Notes: generated from the letters alone by a model not told the origin. 64,000 bases of DNA from Bog-1181 sp964565765 (GCA_964565765.1 CAZMGF010000002.1:33264-97263); one strand, 5' to 3'. Numbered from the stretch's first letter, positions 50,465 through 59,352 are shown. Program-made: numbers and translations.

Positions 50465-50607
50465 ATGACCCGGGAAAAGAAAGACCGTAGAAAAACAATA
50501 ATTGTGATACGTATGACAAAAGCAGAAAAACCTTGTCCGAAGTATTATCAAAAGCGGAAAATAAAAGCATTTCAGAATATTTAAGATATTTAATGAAACA
50601 AGCGTAA
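50465..50607 (+). pseudogene. Frameshifted ribbon-helix-helix (CopG/MobC-like) gene
   Basis: Frame 1 reads MTREKKDRRKTIIVIRMTKAEK and stops at 50584. From about 50530 a second frame continues TLSEVLSKAENKSISEYLRYLMKQA to a stop at 50605-50607. Joined, they give a typical ribbon-helix-helix of about 47 residues (strand TIIVIRMT, helix-turn-helix ending ISEYLRYLM). Restoring one A in the A5 run at 50526-50530 joins them. A sequencing error is possible. GGAGA lies just upstream. Confidence 0.6.
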
Positions 50608-50933
50608 GAACGTACGTTTTTAGAAATTCGTAAACAAGTTTACCTGCCCCCAATAAACTGGTCCAGTTTATTGGGGGCAGGTCATATTCAATTGATAAAG
50701 ATGTGGACGTGTCAGATTTTATTTATCGAATTCTAAAATTCGATTTAACAAAAATTGATAAAGAATTAAAGAAAAAGTTTTGTGATAGGCATAATTTTTT
50801 AATTTTAATGTTTGATCATATACAAATTATAAAATTATATGTATTTTAATCTAACAGATTACAATTGGACTTGCAAAATGGGCAGGCGTAAATTAAATTC
50901 AACACGTTATCGTCAGCCAATATTCCTCCTATC
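50608..50933. other. AT-rich region with palindrome and a possible decayed coding fragment
   Basis: Besides the palindrome at 50642-50682, an open frame from about 50691 to the stop at 50847-50849 (GTG 50703; DVSDFIYRILKFDLTKIDKE...) could be a remnant of a gene; it has no ribosome site or recognised family. The rest (50850-50933) shows nothing until the promoter at 50934. Confidence 0.4.
50642..50682. repeat. Perfect 19-base-arm palindrome
   Basis: ACCTGCCCCCAATAAACTG (50642-50660) and CAGTTTATTGGGGGCAGGT (50664-50682) are exact inverted copies around GTC. It follows the broken ribbon-helix-helix gene. It could be a terminator-like hairpin or the joined ends of a lost mobile element. Confidence 0.85.
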
Positions 50934-50962
50934 TTGACATTAAAACCCCCTATTGCTATAAT
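50934..50962 (+). promoter_or_regulatory. Perfect consensus promoter for the LemA-like gene and rnpB
   Basis: TTGACA (50934-50939), 17-base spacer, TGC-TATAAT (TATAAT 50957-50962). It is the strongest-looking promoter in the window, with both boxes perfect, and fits expression of the RNase P RNA downstream. Confidence 0.88.
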
Positions 50963-50997
50963 ACCCAATCAGGGCGTATCCTAATTTAGGAGGACTT

Positions 50998-51630
50998 ATG
51001 GCCACCAAGGAAAAGAAGAAATTTTCATTTGTTCAGGCGCAGATATTCATATTTGTCATTATCGGCATCGCGATAGGCGTTGTGATAAGCGCTATCTATT
51101 ATGACCAGCTTTTTGACCAGTTTATGGCCCAGAAGCTCCGTTATATAGAGGATGACTGGTCAAAAACAGAGTATTTTGCCAACAGGCTGACAGACCAGGT
51201 CATTGCGTTAAGGAAGCTGCTTGTCACGGATAAGATAAAAAAAGTTGACTTTGAGCCATTTGACAAGGCCCTTGATTTAAGGAGCAGGATAATCGGAGGC
51301 GACACGCTGCAGGATAAAGTGCCGCTTTTAAAGGATTTGCTTGAGAATATAAACCTGATTATTACATATTATAATTCACGCATGGACCTGAGGAACAAGC
51401 GGTTCTCTTATATTGAATGGGGAATGATAACAGGCGACTATGCCAAGGAATTTGAGGAGACGGTGCCTGAATACAACACCGATGCCGATGATTTCAACGG
51501 CAAGATCAAGATTTTCCCATACAGCTGGGTCGCCCAGAAGAAAAAGTACAAGGAACTGCCTCTGACAACAGAAGGCAAGATAACGCCGGTGCAGACGGCT
51601 ACCGAGGAATATACCCGGGAAACCAGGTAG
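50998..51630 (+). CDS. LemA-like membrane protein whose 3' end overlaps rnpB
   Basis: A 210-residue protein with one N-terminal membrane helix (AQIFIFVIIGIAIGVVISAIYY) and a helical domain resembling LemA proteins: LENINLIITYYNSRMDLRNKRF and EFEETVPEYNTDADDFNGKIKIFPYSW. Function of LemA proteins is unclear. AGGAGG precedes the start. The last 16 codons lie inside the 5' part of the RNase P RNA gene (from 51582), and the stop codon is within its P3 region. Confidence 0.7.
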   Translation: MATKEKKKFSFVQAQIFIFVIIGIAIGVVISAIYYDQLFDQFMAQKLRYIEDDWSKTEYFANRLTDQVIALRKLLVTDKIKKVDFEPFDKALDLRSRIIGGDTLQDKVPLLKDLLENINLIITYYNSRMDLRNKRFSYIEWGMITGDYAKEFEETVPEYNTDADDFNGKIKIFPYSWVAQKKKYKELPLTTEGKITPVQTATEEYTRETR

Positions 51631-52003
51631 ACTTCCCCGGAGGAAAGTCCGGACTCTATTGGAGCATGGTGCCCGCCGAAAGGCGGGGCGCGCGGGGAAA
51701 AAAGCCGCGTGACGGATAGCGCAGCAGAAAATATACCGCCCCGGTTTTTTCGGGGTAAGGGTGAAAAGGTGGGGTAAGAGCCTACCGCGTTTTTCCGCGA
51801 GGAAGACGGCACTGCAAGCCCCTCCAGGAGCAAGGCCAAATAGAGGGCATATGCCGGAAAGGGAATATCCGAAAGGATCTTTACCTGCCGGCGGGAACGC
51901 TCCAATTCTTTTGCCCGGGTAGGCCGCATAGAGTAATTGTCGTCACCCGCCGAAGCGTGAAAGCGCGTAGGTGGGAACAGAATCCGGCTTACGCACCGGC
52001 GTT
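51582..52003 (+). ncRNA. rnpB: RNase P RNA (bacterial type A)
   Basis: Conserved blocks are present in order: GGAGGAAAGTCCGGACTC (51649-51666), AAGGGTGAAAAGGTGGGGTA (51758-51777), AGCAAGGCCAAATAGAGGG (51829-51847), GGGTAGGCCGCATAGAG and the 3' ACAGAATCCGGCTTAC (51977-51992). The P1 helix is an exact 11-base pairing of AACGCCGGTGC (51582-51592) with GCACCGGCGTT (51993-52003). This fixes the ends and shows that the RNA starts inside the upstream reading frame. It is the catalytic RNA that matures tRNA 5' ends. Confidence 0.95.
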
Positions 52004-52066
52004 GTCCTGCCTTTTGATTTGTTTTAGGAATTTTGCCGTCATACAAAAAAAACCCAAAGGATCAAA

Positions 52067-52876
52067 ATGTACAACTTTACCGACCTGCACCTGCACACAA
52101 CTTTTTCATGGGACGCGCAGCAGACCATTGAGGAGATAAAGACAAAGGCCTTTGTGGAAGATGTCAGTTTTGTCGGCCTCACCGAACACCTTGATTTTCA
52201 CAATAACCACAAGCAGAGTTACCTCCACCTTGATTATCCCGCTTATACAAAGGCCGTTGAAACGGCAAAGCTGGATTTCCCCGGTTTTATAAAAGGGGTC
52301 GAGGCGGGCGAACCGCACATGCACAAAGAACTTTATGAAAAATGGATGAAGGGTAAGGAATTTGATTTTATTATGGCCTCTGTGCACTGGATCGACGGCG
52401 CGACACCTGTTTATGAGGAGTATTTCAAGAAGTTCCCGACAATTGACGACGGCTACAAAAAATATTTTGAGGAAACATATAACCTTATGGAATACGGAAA
52501 TTTTGATGTTGCCGCCCATCTGACCCTCGTCCACAGGCAGGGAGCGAGGATTTATAAGGATTATTCATATGAAAAATATAAAAAGGAAATTGATGATATA
52601 TTAAAGATGATGATAAAAAAGGATATAACCCTGGAAGTGAATTGTTCCGGCCTGCGTTTTCCCGCAAAAGATCTTATCCCTGACGAGCGTGTCATCAAAG
52701 CCTATCTTGATTTGGGCGGCAAGAGCGTCATGGTAGGCTCTGATTCACATACAATCACAAATACATTCTTCGGCCTATCCGAGGGATACGCCGCGCTGGA
52801 AAAACTGGGCGTTGAGGAAATTACAGTATTTGAAAAAAGGAAAAAGATAAAGATACCGCTCGTCAAAGAGCTGTAG
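52067..52876 (+). CDS. PHP-family phosphatase, histidinol-phosphatase-like
   Basis: A 269-residue PHP-domain metal-dependent phosphoesterase of the HisJ/HisK type. Metal ligands: DLHLHTTFS, LTEHLDF, GVEAGEP, ASVHWIDG, DVAAHLTLVHR and VGSDSHTIT. HisJ removes phosphate from histidinol phosphate, but no other his genes are near, so the substrate is uncertain. AAGGA precedes the ATG. It lies 63 bases after the RNase P RNA. Confidence 0.85.
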   Translation: MYNFTDLHLHTTFSWDAQQTIEEIKTKAFVEDVSFVGLTEHLDFHNNHKQSYLHLDYPAYTKAVETAKLDFPGFIKGVEAGEPHMHKELYEKWMKGKEFDFIMASVHWIDGATPVYEEYFKKFPTIDDGYKKYFEETYNLMEYGNFDVAAHLTLVHRQGARIYKDYSYEKYKKEIDDILKMMIKKDITLEVNCSGLRFPAKDLIPDERVIKAYLDLGGKSVMVGSDSHTITNTFFGLSEGYAALEKLGVEEITVFEKRKKIKIPLVKEL

Positions 52877-52893
52877 GATAACGGGGAAAAATA

Positions 52894-53910
52894 ATGAAAA
52901 TATATAAAAACAACATAAACGCGCAGAAACCATTTGTCACAAAAGACGGCTCAATAATACGCTCCATAATGGATTGCACAAACGGGGCGGTTGAAAATGT
53001 GACCCTTGCAGAATCCACCCTTGCCGCCGGCCTTGAGACAATAATGCACACCCATAAAAAGAGCGAAGAGATATATTATTTCACAGAGGGAAGCGGTTTT
53101 ATGTCGCTGGGCAGGAAAAAGTTTCCTGTAAAAGCGGGCGACGCTGTACTTATCCCGCCGGGGACATCCCACAAATTATTCAACACAGGCAGGAAAACAA
53201 TAACCCTTTTATGCGCATGCTCGCCCCCTTATTCTCACAGCGACACATATACCCTTGAGAATAAATACAAGCTGGCCATATTTGATTTTGACGGCACGCT
53301 TGTGGACAGCGCCGACGGCATATGGAAGACGGCGAATGAAATGGGTAAAAAATTCGGGATAAAGAAACCTTTTAAGCGCTCCCTGATAGTTTCAACAGTC
53401 GGCACAGGACTGGATGATTTTGTGAGGGATATTTTCCCGGCGCAGGTAAAACAATACGGCGTGGAAGAATTGATAAAGATTTACCGCAAGAGCTATGATG
53501 TAAATTACAAGGCGGGCCTTAAGATTTTCAAGAACGTCAAAAAAACCCTTGCCTTTCTTTACGCAAAAGGGTTAAAAATGGCGATAGTCTCCAATAAGTT
53601 GAAAAAATATGTGGATGAGATAATAAAAGAAGTGGGCATAAGCGATTATTTTGATATGACCCTCGGCTCAGAAGATGTTCCGAGGATGAAACCAGATCCT
53701 TACGCTGTGTATCATCTGATGAAAAAATACAAAGTAAAAAAGAAAGATGTCATTTTTATAGGCGACAGCCAGTATGATGTCTTAACCGCAAAAAACGCCG
53801 GCGTGGACTGCGTCTATCTAACCTATGGTTATGCCGACAGGAAAGTTGTAAAGAGCCTCAAACCCGCGTATGTCTTTAATGATTTTGGAAAAATAATGGA
53901 TATTATATAA
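52894..53910 (+). CDS. Cupin-HAD phosphatase fusion protein
   Basis: A 338-residue protein of two domains. Residues 1-120 form a cupin with His52, His54, Glu58/59 and His93 as metal ligands (MHTHKKSEEIYYFTEGSG ... IPPGTSHKL). Residues 125-338 form a HAD-family hydrolase with the nucleophile Asp131 in DFDGTLVDS and motif IV GDSQYDVLTAKNAG, of the phosphoglycolate-phosphatase type. Each half is normal; their fusion is uncommon and suggests the cupin modifies or senses a sugar whose phosphate the HAD half removes. It starts 18 bases after the PHP phosphatase. Confidence 0.85.
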   Translation: MKIYKNNINAQKPFVTKDGSIIRSIMDCTNGAVENVTLAESTLAAGLETIMHTHKKSEEIYYFTEGSGFMSLGRKKFPVKAGDAVLIPPGTSHKLFNTGRKTITLLCACSPPYSHSDTYTLENKYKLAIFDFDGTLVDSADGIWKTANEMGKKFGIKKPFKRSLIVSTVGTGLDDFVRDIFPAQVKQYGVEELIKIYRKSYDVNYKAGLKIFKNVKKTLAFLYAKGLKMAIVSNKLKKYVDEIIKEVGISDYFDMTLGSEDVPRMKPDPYAVYHLMKKYKVKKKDVIFIGDSQYDVLTAKNAGVDCVYLTYGYADRKVVKSLKPAYVFNDFGKIMDII

Positions 53911-54026
53911 TCCCCAAAACCCCCTTTAATTACTGGAAAATTGGGATATCCTGTGAAAAAACAATTAAGAGCGGATAAAACGCTATATAAATAAGGCTTT
54001 TTATAAAAAGACAGGCTGTGGGGCAA

Positions 54027-54075
54027 TTGTGGATAAAGAGGCCATAAAAGACACGATATTAATAAGTTATCCACA
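54027..54075. promoter_or_regulatory. Two perfect DnaA boxes in inverted orientation
   Basis: TGTGGATAA (54028-54036) and TTATCCACA (54067-54075) are exact consensus DnaA boxes facing each other, 39 bases apart. They are followed by about 100 bases of very AT-rich sequence (54085-54180) in the gap before guaB. This may be a DnaA-regulated promoter, a DnaA titration site or part of an origin. Confidence 0.6.
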
Positions 54076-54187
54076 TGACTCACAGTATTAACTTTTCCAA
54101 AAATAATTTAATATAAGGCAAAAATTAACTTTTATTTATTAATATGCTATAGCGAAACGCTGATTTTTTATTTAAAAAAAAAGAAAA

Positions 54188-54216
54188 TTGACGCTTTTGT
54201 TCTATTATGCTATCTT
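54188..54216 (+). promoter_or_regulatory. Promoter of guaB-guaA
   Basis: TTGACG (54188-54193), 17-base spacer, TGC-TATCTT (TATCTT 54211-54216), then AAAGGAGG (54223-54230) before ATG 54239. Confidence 0.7.
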
Positions 54217-54238
54217 AAATAGAAAGGAGGAAAAAGCG

Positions 54239-55726
54239 ATGAACCGCAAAACAGTCACTTCGGATAAAAAAATCCTGAAAGAAGCGCTGACTTTTGACGA
54301 TGTGTTACTTATACCGCAAAGGTCCGCTGTGCTTCCCAGAGAGGTGGAAGTCAGGACAAAGTTTTCGCGCAACATAAGCATTAATACACCCCTGGTCTCG
54401 GCGGCGATGGATACCGTCACGGAATCCAGGCTGGCCATAGCCATTGCCCAGGAAGGCGGCATTGGCGTAATACACAAGAACCTTACCATTGAAGAGCAGG
54501 CAAAAGAGGTGGATAAGGTGAAGAGGTCCGAGTCGGGAATGATACTCGACCCCATAGTGCTCCACCCGGACTCCACAGTGGACCAGGCAGCTGAATACAT
54601 GAACAAATACAATGTTTCGGGCTTCCCCATAACAGAGGGTAAAAAACTGGTCGGCATACTTACGAACAGGGATTTACGCTTTGTAAAAAACAAAAAACAA
54701 AAAGTAAACGAACTCATGACCACCAGGGAAAAGCTCATAACCGCCAACCAGGGCATCTCCCTTGAAAAGGCGCAGGAAATCCTCCACAAGAACAGGATAG
54801 AAAAGCTGCCGGTTGTGAACAAGGATTTTGAATTAAAGGGTCTTATCACAATAAAGGACATTGAGAAAAGGTTGAAACACCCTTTTGCCGCAAAGGATTC
54901 TTTCGGCAGGCTCATGGTCGCCGCGGCAGTCGGGCCCTCTGATGAATTATTTGACAGGGCTGCGGCTCTTGTAAACGCCGGAGTTGACGCTCTTGTGGTA
55001 GACACGGCGCACGGACATTCGGACCAGGTAATCAGGGCCGTATATGAACTTAAGAAAAAGTATAAGACAGTTGATATCATAGGCGGCAACATCGCAACCG
55101 CAAGGGCGGCAAAGGATCTCATAGAGGCCGGAGCCGACGGAGTAAAAGTCGGAATGGGGCCGGGGTCAATTTGCACCACAAGAGTTGTCGCTGGCATAGG
55201 CGTGCCGCAGATAACGGCAATAATGGACGTATATGAAATCACAAGAAAAAACGGCGCCTCTTTAATAGCCGACGGCGGGATAAAATATTCCGGCGATATT
55301 ACAAAGGCCCTGGCGGCGGGCGCAGACTCGGTCATGATAGGCAGCCTTTTTGCCGGCACAGCCGAGTCGCCGGGAGAGACGGTCCTGCTCGAGGGCAGGA
55401 GCTTCAAGGTCCACCGCGGAATGGGCTCCCTTGCCGCAATGAAAAAACGGGGCGGCCGCGAGCGTTATTTCCAGTGGGAAGAGGAAGAGGAAAAACTTGT
55501 GCCCGAAGGAATCGAGGGGCGCGTGCCTTTCCGCGGGGCGCTTTCTTCAACCGTGCACCAGCTCATCGGCGGTGTAAGGGCGGGCATGGGATACTGCGGC
55601 GTCAAGAACATAAAGGAACTGCAGGAATGCACGCAATTTGTAAAAATATCAAACGCAAGCCTGAAGGAAAGCCATCCCCACGATGTTATTATCACGAACG
55701 AGGCCCCGAACTACAGGGTAATGTAA
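54239..55726 (+). CDS. guaB: Inosine-5'-monophosphate dehydrogenase GuaB
   Basis: NAD-dependent oxidation of IMP to XMP, the rate-limiting step to GMP. 495 residues with the catalytic-loop Cys312 (GPGSICTTR), paired CBS domains at about residues 90-200 (SEYM-type VDQAAEYMNKYNVSGFPITEGKKLVGILTNRD) and the flap/Arg region (RYFQWEEEEEKLVPEGIEGRVP). ATG 54239 follows AAAGGAGG; an upstream in-frame ATG overlaps the promoter. guaA follows 24 bases after its stop. Confidence 0.96.
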   Translation: MNRKTVTSDKKILKEALTFDDVLLIPQRSAVLPREVEVRTKFSRNISINTPLVSAAMDTVTESRLAIAIAQEGGIGVIHKNLTIEEQAKEVDKVKRSESGMILDPIVLHPDSTVDQAAEYMNKYNVSGFPITEGKKLVGILTNRDLRFVKNKKQKVNELMTTREKLITANQGISLEKAQEILHKNRIEKLPVVNKDFELKGLITIKDIEKRLKHPFAAKDSFGRLMVAAAVGPSDELFDRAAALVNAGVDALVVDTAHGHSDQVIRAVYELKKKYKTVDIIGGNIATARAAKDLIEAGADGVKVGMGPGSICTTRVVAGIGVPQITAIMDVYEITRKNGASLIADGGIKYSGDITKALAAGADSVMIGSLFAGTAESPGETVLLEGRSFKVHRGMGSLAAMKKRGGRERYFQWEEEEEKLVPEGIEGRVPFRGALSSTVHQLIGGVRAGMGYCGVKNIKELQECTQFVKISNASLKESHPHDVIITNEAPNYRVM

Positions 55727-55750
55727 GTAAAAAAACAAAAAGGAAAAATC

Positions 55751-57298
55751 ATGAAATACGACACGATATTAATTCTGGATTTTGGCTCGCAGTACACCCA
55801 GCTCATCGCGCGCAGGATAAGGGAGCTGGATATTTATTCCGAGATAGTGCCCTTTAATATAAGCCTGGATAAGATAAAAGAAATCGCGCCGAAGGGAATC
55901 ATCCTCTCGGGCAGCCCGGCCTCCATATACGACAAAAAGGCGCCGCTCCCTGATATGAGGATTTTTGACCTCGGCGTGCCAATACTCGGGATATGTTACG
56001 GCATGCAGGTAGTGGCGGAAAAATTCGGCGGAAAAGTCGAAAAGGGCGACCACAGGGAATATGGCTTCACACAGCTTAATACGGTGGAAAAGGACCCCCT
56101 GCTCAAGGACCTTTTTGAAAAAGAAATCGTCTGGATGAGCCACGGCGACAAGCTTGTGAAAAAACCGGCTTCTTTTAAGACGATAGCAAAAACTGAAAAC
56201 TCCGATTTTGCGGTCATCTCGAACACGGAGAAAAAAGTTTGGGCCATACAGTTCCATCCGGAAGTGGTCCATACAAAGAACGGCAAGGTAATACTTGATA
56301 ATTTTTCCACCGACATATGCGGCGCCAGGCAGAACTGGACGCCGGAATCATATATCAAGGTCACTGTCGAGGAGATTAGAAACAGGGTGGGCTCGGAGCG
56401 CGTGCTCTGCGCGGTTTCCGGCGGGGTTGACTCCACTGTGGCCTCGGTGCTCATCGCAAAGGCCATAGGCGACAGGCTCACATGCGTGTTTGTGGACAAC
56501 GGCCTGCTCAGGCTCGATGAGGAAAAGAAAGTGATGGAGATGTTCAAAAAGCTCGGCATAAAAGTCACGCTGATACGCGCCGCCGAGGAATTCCTGAAAA
56601 AATTAAAGGGAGTCACCGACCCCGAGAAAAAAAGGAAAATAATAGGCAATTATTTTATAGAAATCTTTGAAAAGCACACTAAGAAATTAAAGTCAAAGCT
56701 GGGGCGCTTCGAGTTCCTGGCGCAGGGCACGCTTTACCCGGATCTTATTGAATCTGTTTCGGTAAACGGGCCATCCGCAACGATAAAGTCGCACCACAAC
56801 GTGGGCGGCCTGCCCGAGAAAATGGAAATGAAGCTTATTGAGCCCTTAAAATTCCTTTTTAAGGACGAGGTCAGGCAGATAGGAAAAAAACTCGGGATAG
56901 CCCAGGATGTACTCTGGCGCCAGCCGTTCCCCGGGCCGGGGCTGGCTGTAAGAATACTCGGCGATATCACAAAACAAAGGACCACGATACTGAAAAAAGC
57001 CGATGATATTATAATAGACGAGATAAAGAAAGCCGGATTATACCATAAGATATGGCAGTCCTTCGGCGTGCTGCTGCCGGTAAAGACAGTGGGCGTAATG
57101 GGAGACCTGCGCACATACGAGAACGTGATAGCGCTGCGCGCCGTGGATTCAAAGGACGGTATGACCGCAGAATGGGTGAAACTGCCCTACGACCTTTTAA
57201 ACACGATAAGTTCGCGCGTCATAAACGAAGTAAAGGGAGTAAACAGGGTGGTCTATGATATTTCCAACAAACCGCCCGCGACGATAGAGTGGGAATAA
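55751..57298 (+). CDS. guaA: GMP synthase (glutamine-hydrolysing) GuaA
   Basis: Converts XMP to GMP. The class I amidotransferase half has Cys82 (GICYGMQ), His169 and Glu171 (FHPEVVHT). The ATP pyrophosphatase half has the PP-loop VSGGVDSTV near residue 225 and the dimerisation domain with QPFPGPGLAVRILG and the C-terminal KPPATIEWE. 515 residues, full length. It forms an operon with guaB. Confidence 0.96.
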   Translation: MKYDTILILDFGSQYTQLIARRIRELDIYSEIVPFNISLDKIKEIAPKGIILSGSPASIYDKKAPLPDMRIFDLGVPILGICYGMQVVAEKFGGKVEKGDHREYGFTQLNTVEKDPLLKDLFEKEIVWMSHGDKLVKKPASFKTIAKTENSDFAVISNTEKKVWAIQFHPEVVHTKNGKVILDNFSTDICGARQNWTPESYIKVTVEEIRNRVGSERVLCAVSGGVDSTVASVLIAKAIGDRLTCVFVDNGLLRLDEEKKVMEMFKKLGIKVTLIRAAEEFLKKLKGVTDPEKKRKIIGNYFIEIFEKHTKKLKSKLGRFEFLAQGTLYPDLIESVSVNGPSATIKSHHNVGGLPEKMEMKLIEPLKFLFKDEVRQIGKKLGIAQDVLWRQPFPGPGLAVRILGDITKQRTTILKKADDIIIDEIKKAGLYHKIWQSFGVLLPVKTVGVMGDLRTYENVIALRAVDSKDGMTAEWVKLPYDLLNTISSRVINEVKGVNRVVYDISNKPPATIEWE

Positions 57299-57327
57299 AA
57301 AAGTAAACGGATAAGGGAGAATTTGTA

Positions 57328-59352
57328 ATGATTTCGTTCGGCCGCCACATTTGCAACGACTTTAACATCGCCATAGAGAAGGAATGGATCATCTCCAACA
57401 GAAAAGGGAGCTTTGCCTCCTCCACTATACTTATGACCAATACGAGAAAGCACCACGGATTGCTCGTGGCGAAATATCCCGGCATTGACAACAGGATAGT
57501 GGTTTTCCCGAACTGCGACGAGGATGTGGAGATAGCCGGCCATATCTATAATATTTCCACACACAAATACCGCGAGACGGTTTATCCCAAGGGTTATTCG
57601 CACCTTGAAAGCTTTACCCTCAAGGACGATGTGGTGACAATGCTTTTTCTTATCGACAATGTGCGGCTGAAAAAAGACATATTTCTTATGAAGGACTCAA
57701 ATACAGTCGTGGTGACATATACGGTTCTTACGCCGAATTCCTACGCTAAGCTTCACGTAAAGCCTTTTATCGCTTTCAGGGAAGCCGAGCATCTTATCAG
57801 GGAAATGGGCATATTTGACGCGAACATAAATGTAATATCAAACGAAAAAATATCCATACAGCCATATATGAACATACCGCCCGCGTATATTTACAACCCG
57901 GACAAAAGCGAGTTCAAGCTTGAAGGGGTCTGGTACAGGGACTTTTTTTACATGCGCGAGGGGCAGTCGGGCTTTGAGTCCATTGAGGACCTTTACAACA
58001 TCGGAATATTTTCACTTGATATAGAATACAACAGCCCTAAATCTATTATTTTCTCGACTGATGAGCTTGCAAATTACAATTCAGAGCACCTCCGCCGCGA
58101 ATATAAAAAGCAGATAAAAAAATCAAAGGACATTTGCAGGGACGCGGGGGCGTGCGTCCGCGACGATGATTACAGGAACGACGTCCAGGAGCTCATAGTG
58201 GCGGCCGAATCATTTGTCATTGAGGACAACGAAAAAATGCCCATGGTTGTGGCGGGCTATCCGTGGCCCCATTATATCTGGTTCAGGGATACTTTTGCCG
58301 CGCTGCCCGGGCTTTTCCTTGTCCTGAAAAAATTCGACGAGGCAAAGCTTATCTTAACCGAAGCCATAAAGTATGAGAAAAACGGGTTATTACCCCTTAA
58401 CATGACAATAAACAAAAAAGAGATAAAGTACACTTCCGTGGACACCACACTTTGGTTCTTTTTTGCCCTGTATAAATACCTTGAATATACAAAGGACTAC
58501 TCTTTGATAGACAGGAACGGCGATTTTTTCAAGCGCCTTACTTTTATAATACAGAAGCATGTGGAAGGCACGGACTTTAACATCCACATGACTGATGACG
58601 GCCTGCTCTACGCCGGCTATCCCGGCCTCCAGCTTACATGGATGGACACCAAGGTCGGCGGCACCACACCCACGGCGCGCCAGGGAAAGGCCGTTGAGGT
58701 CAATGCCCTGTGGTATAACACATTAAAGATAATGGAATATATATGTAAGCATAACGGCGAGGCGGTAATGGCCGCGGATTATTCAAAAATGGCCGGAGTT
58801 ACCTATAATAGTTTTAATGAAAAGTTCTGGGATGAGGAGGCGGACTGCCTTTATGACTGCATTGAGGACGGTTTCAAGGACAACTCAGTGAGGCCCAACC
58901 AGATACTGGCCATAAGCCTGCCGTTCATGCTCATTGATGACAGCGACAAACGCGAAAAAATAATGAACACCATAATCAAGGAGCTCTACACCTCGTTCGG
59001 GCTGCGCACCCTTTCAAACATGAATTCAAATTTCAAGTCGCGCTACGACGGGAGCCAGGGGGCAAGGGATTCAGCCGCGCATCAGGGAACTGTATGGGCG
59101 TGGACAACCGGACACTTTGTGACGGCTTACCTTAAGACTTACGGCAGGGGCAAAGAATCAATTGATTTTATTGAAACAGTATATGAACCCATATTTGAGC
59201 ATTTAAAGACCGCCGGCCTCGGTACTGTTTCTGAAATGTTCGACGGCAACTTTCCTTATAACGCGCGCGGAAGGATATCTCACGCATGGGCCGTAGCCGA
59301 GCTTCTTCGTTCATACCTGGAGGATTACTCAAGCGTCAATGAGAAGGAATAG
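57328..59352 (+). CDS. Amylo-alpha-1,6-glucosidase (glycogen debranching enzyme, GH133-type)
   Basis: A 674-residue cytoplasmic enzyme of the GDE family. The N-terminal domain has EWIISNRKGSFASSTILMTNTRKHHGLLVAKY; the C-terminal (alpha/alpha)6 barrel has YPWPHYIWFRDTFAALPGLFL, GLQLTWMDTKVGG and HQGTVWAWTTGHFVTAYLKTYG. It hydrolyses alpha-1,6 branches in glycogen-like glucans, so the organism likely stores or uses glycogen. AAGGGAG precedes the start. The flavodoxin-fold gene starts at the next base after its stop. Confidence 0.9.
   Translation: MISFGRHICNDFNIAIEKEWIISNRKGSFASSTILMTNTRKHHGLLVAKYPGIDNRIVVFPNCDEDVEIAGHIYNISTHKYRETVYPKGYSHLESFTLKDDVVTMLFLIDNVRLKKDIFLMKDSNTVVVTYTVLTPNSYAKLHVKPFIAFREAEHLIREMGIFDANINVISNEKISIQPYMNIPPAYIYNPDKSEFKLEGVWYRDFFYMREGQSGFESIEDLYNIGIFSLDIEYNSPKSIIFSTDELANYNSEHLRREYKKQIKKSKDICRDAGACVRDDDYRNDVQELIVAAESFVIEDNEKMPMVVAGYPWPHYIWFRDTFAALPGLFLVLKKFDEAKLILTEAIKYEKNGLLPLNMTINKKEIKYTSVDTTLWFFFALYKYLEYTKDYSLIDRNGDFFKRLTFIIQKHVEGTDFNIHMTDDGLLYAGYPGLQLTWMDTKVGGTTPTARQGKAVEVNALWYNTLKIMEYICKHNGEAVMAADYSKMAGVTYNSFNEKFWDEEADCLYDCIEDGFKDNSVRPNQILAISLPFMLIDDSDKREKIMNTIIKELYTSFGLRTLSNMNSNFKSRYDGSQGARDSAAHQGTVWAWTTGHFVTAYLKTYGRGKESIDFIETVYEPIFEHLKTAGLGTVSEMFDGNFPYNARGRISHAWAVAELLRSYLEDYSSVNEKE

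Noticed and set aside
51438..52046. 202-codon open frame on the minus strand
   Set aside because: It is the complement of the RNase P RNA and the end of the LemA-like gene, with no coding signature.
54205..55407. 400-codon open frame on the minus strand
   Set aside because: It lies wholly opposite guaB, whose family and codon pattern are certain; the antisense frame is Ser/Thr/Phe-rich as expected from a shadow and has no ribosome site.
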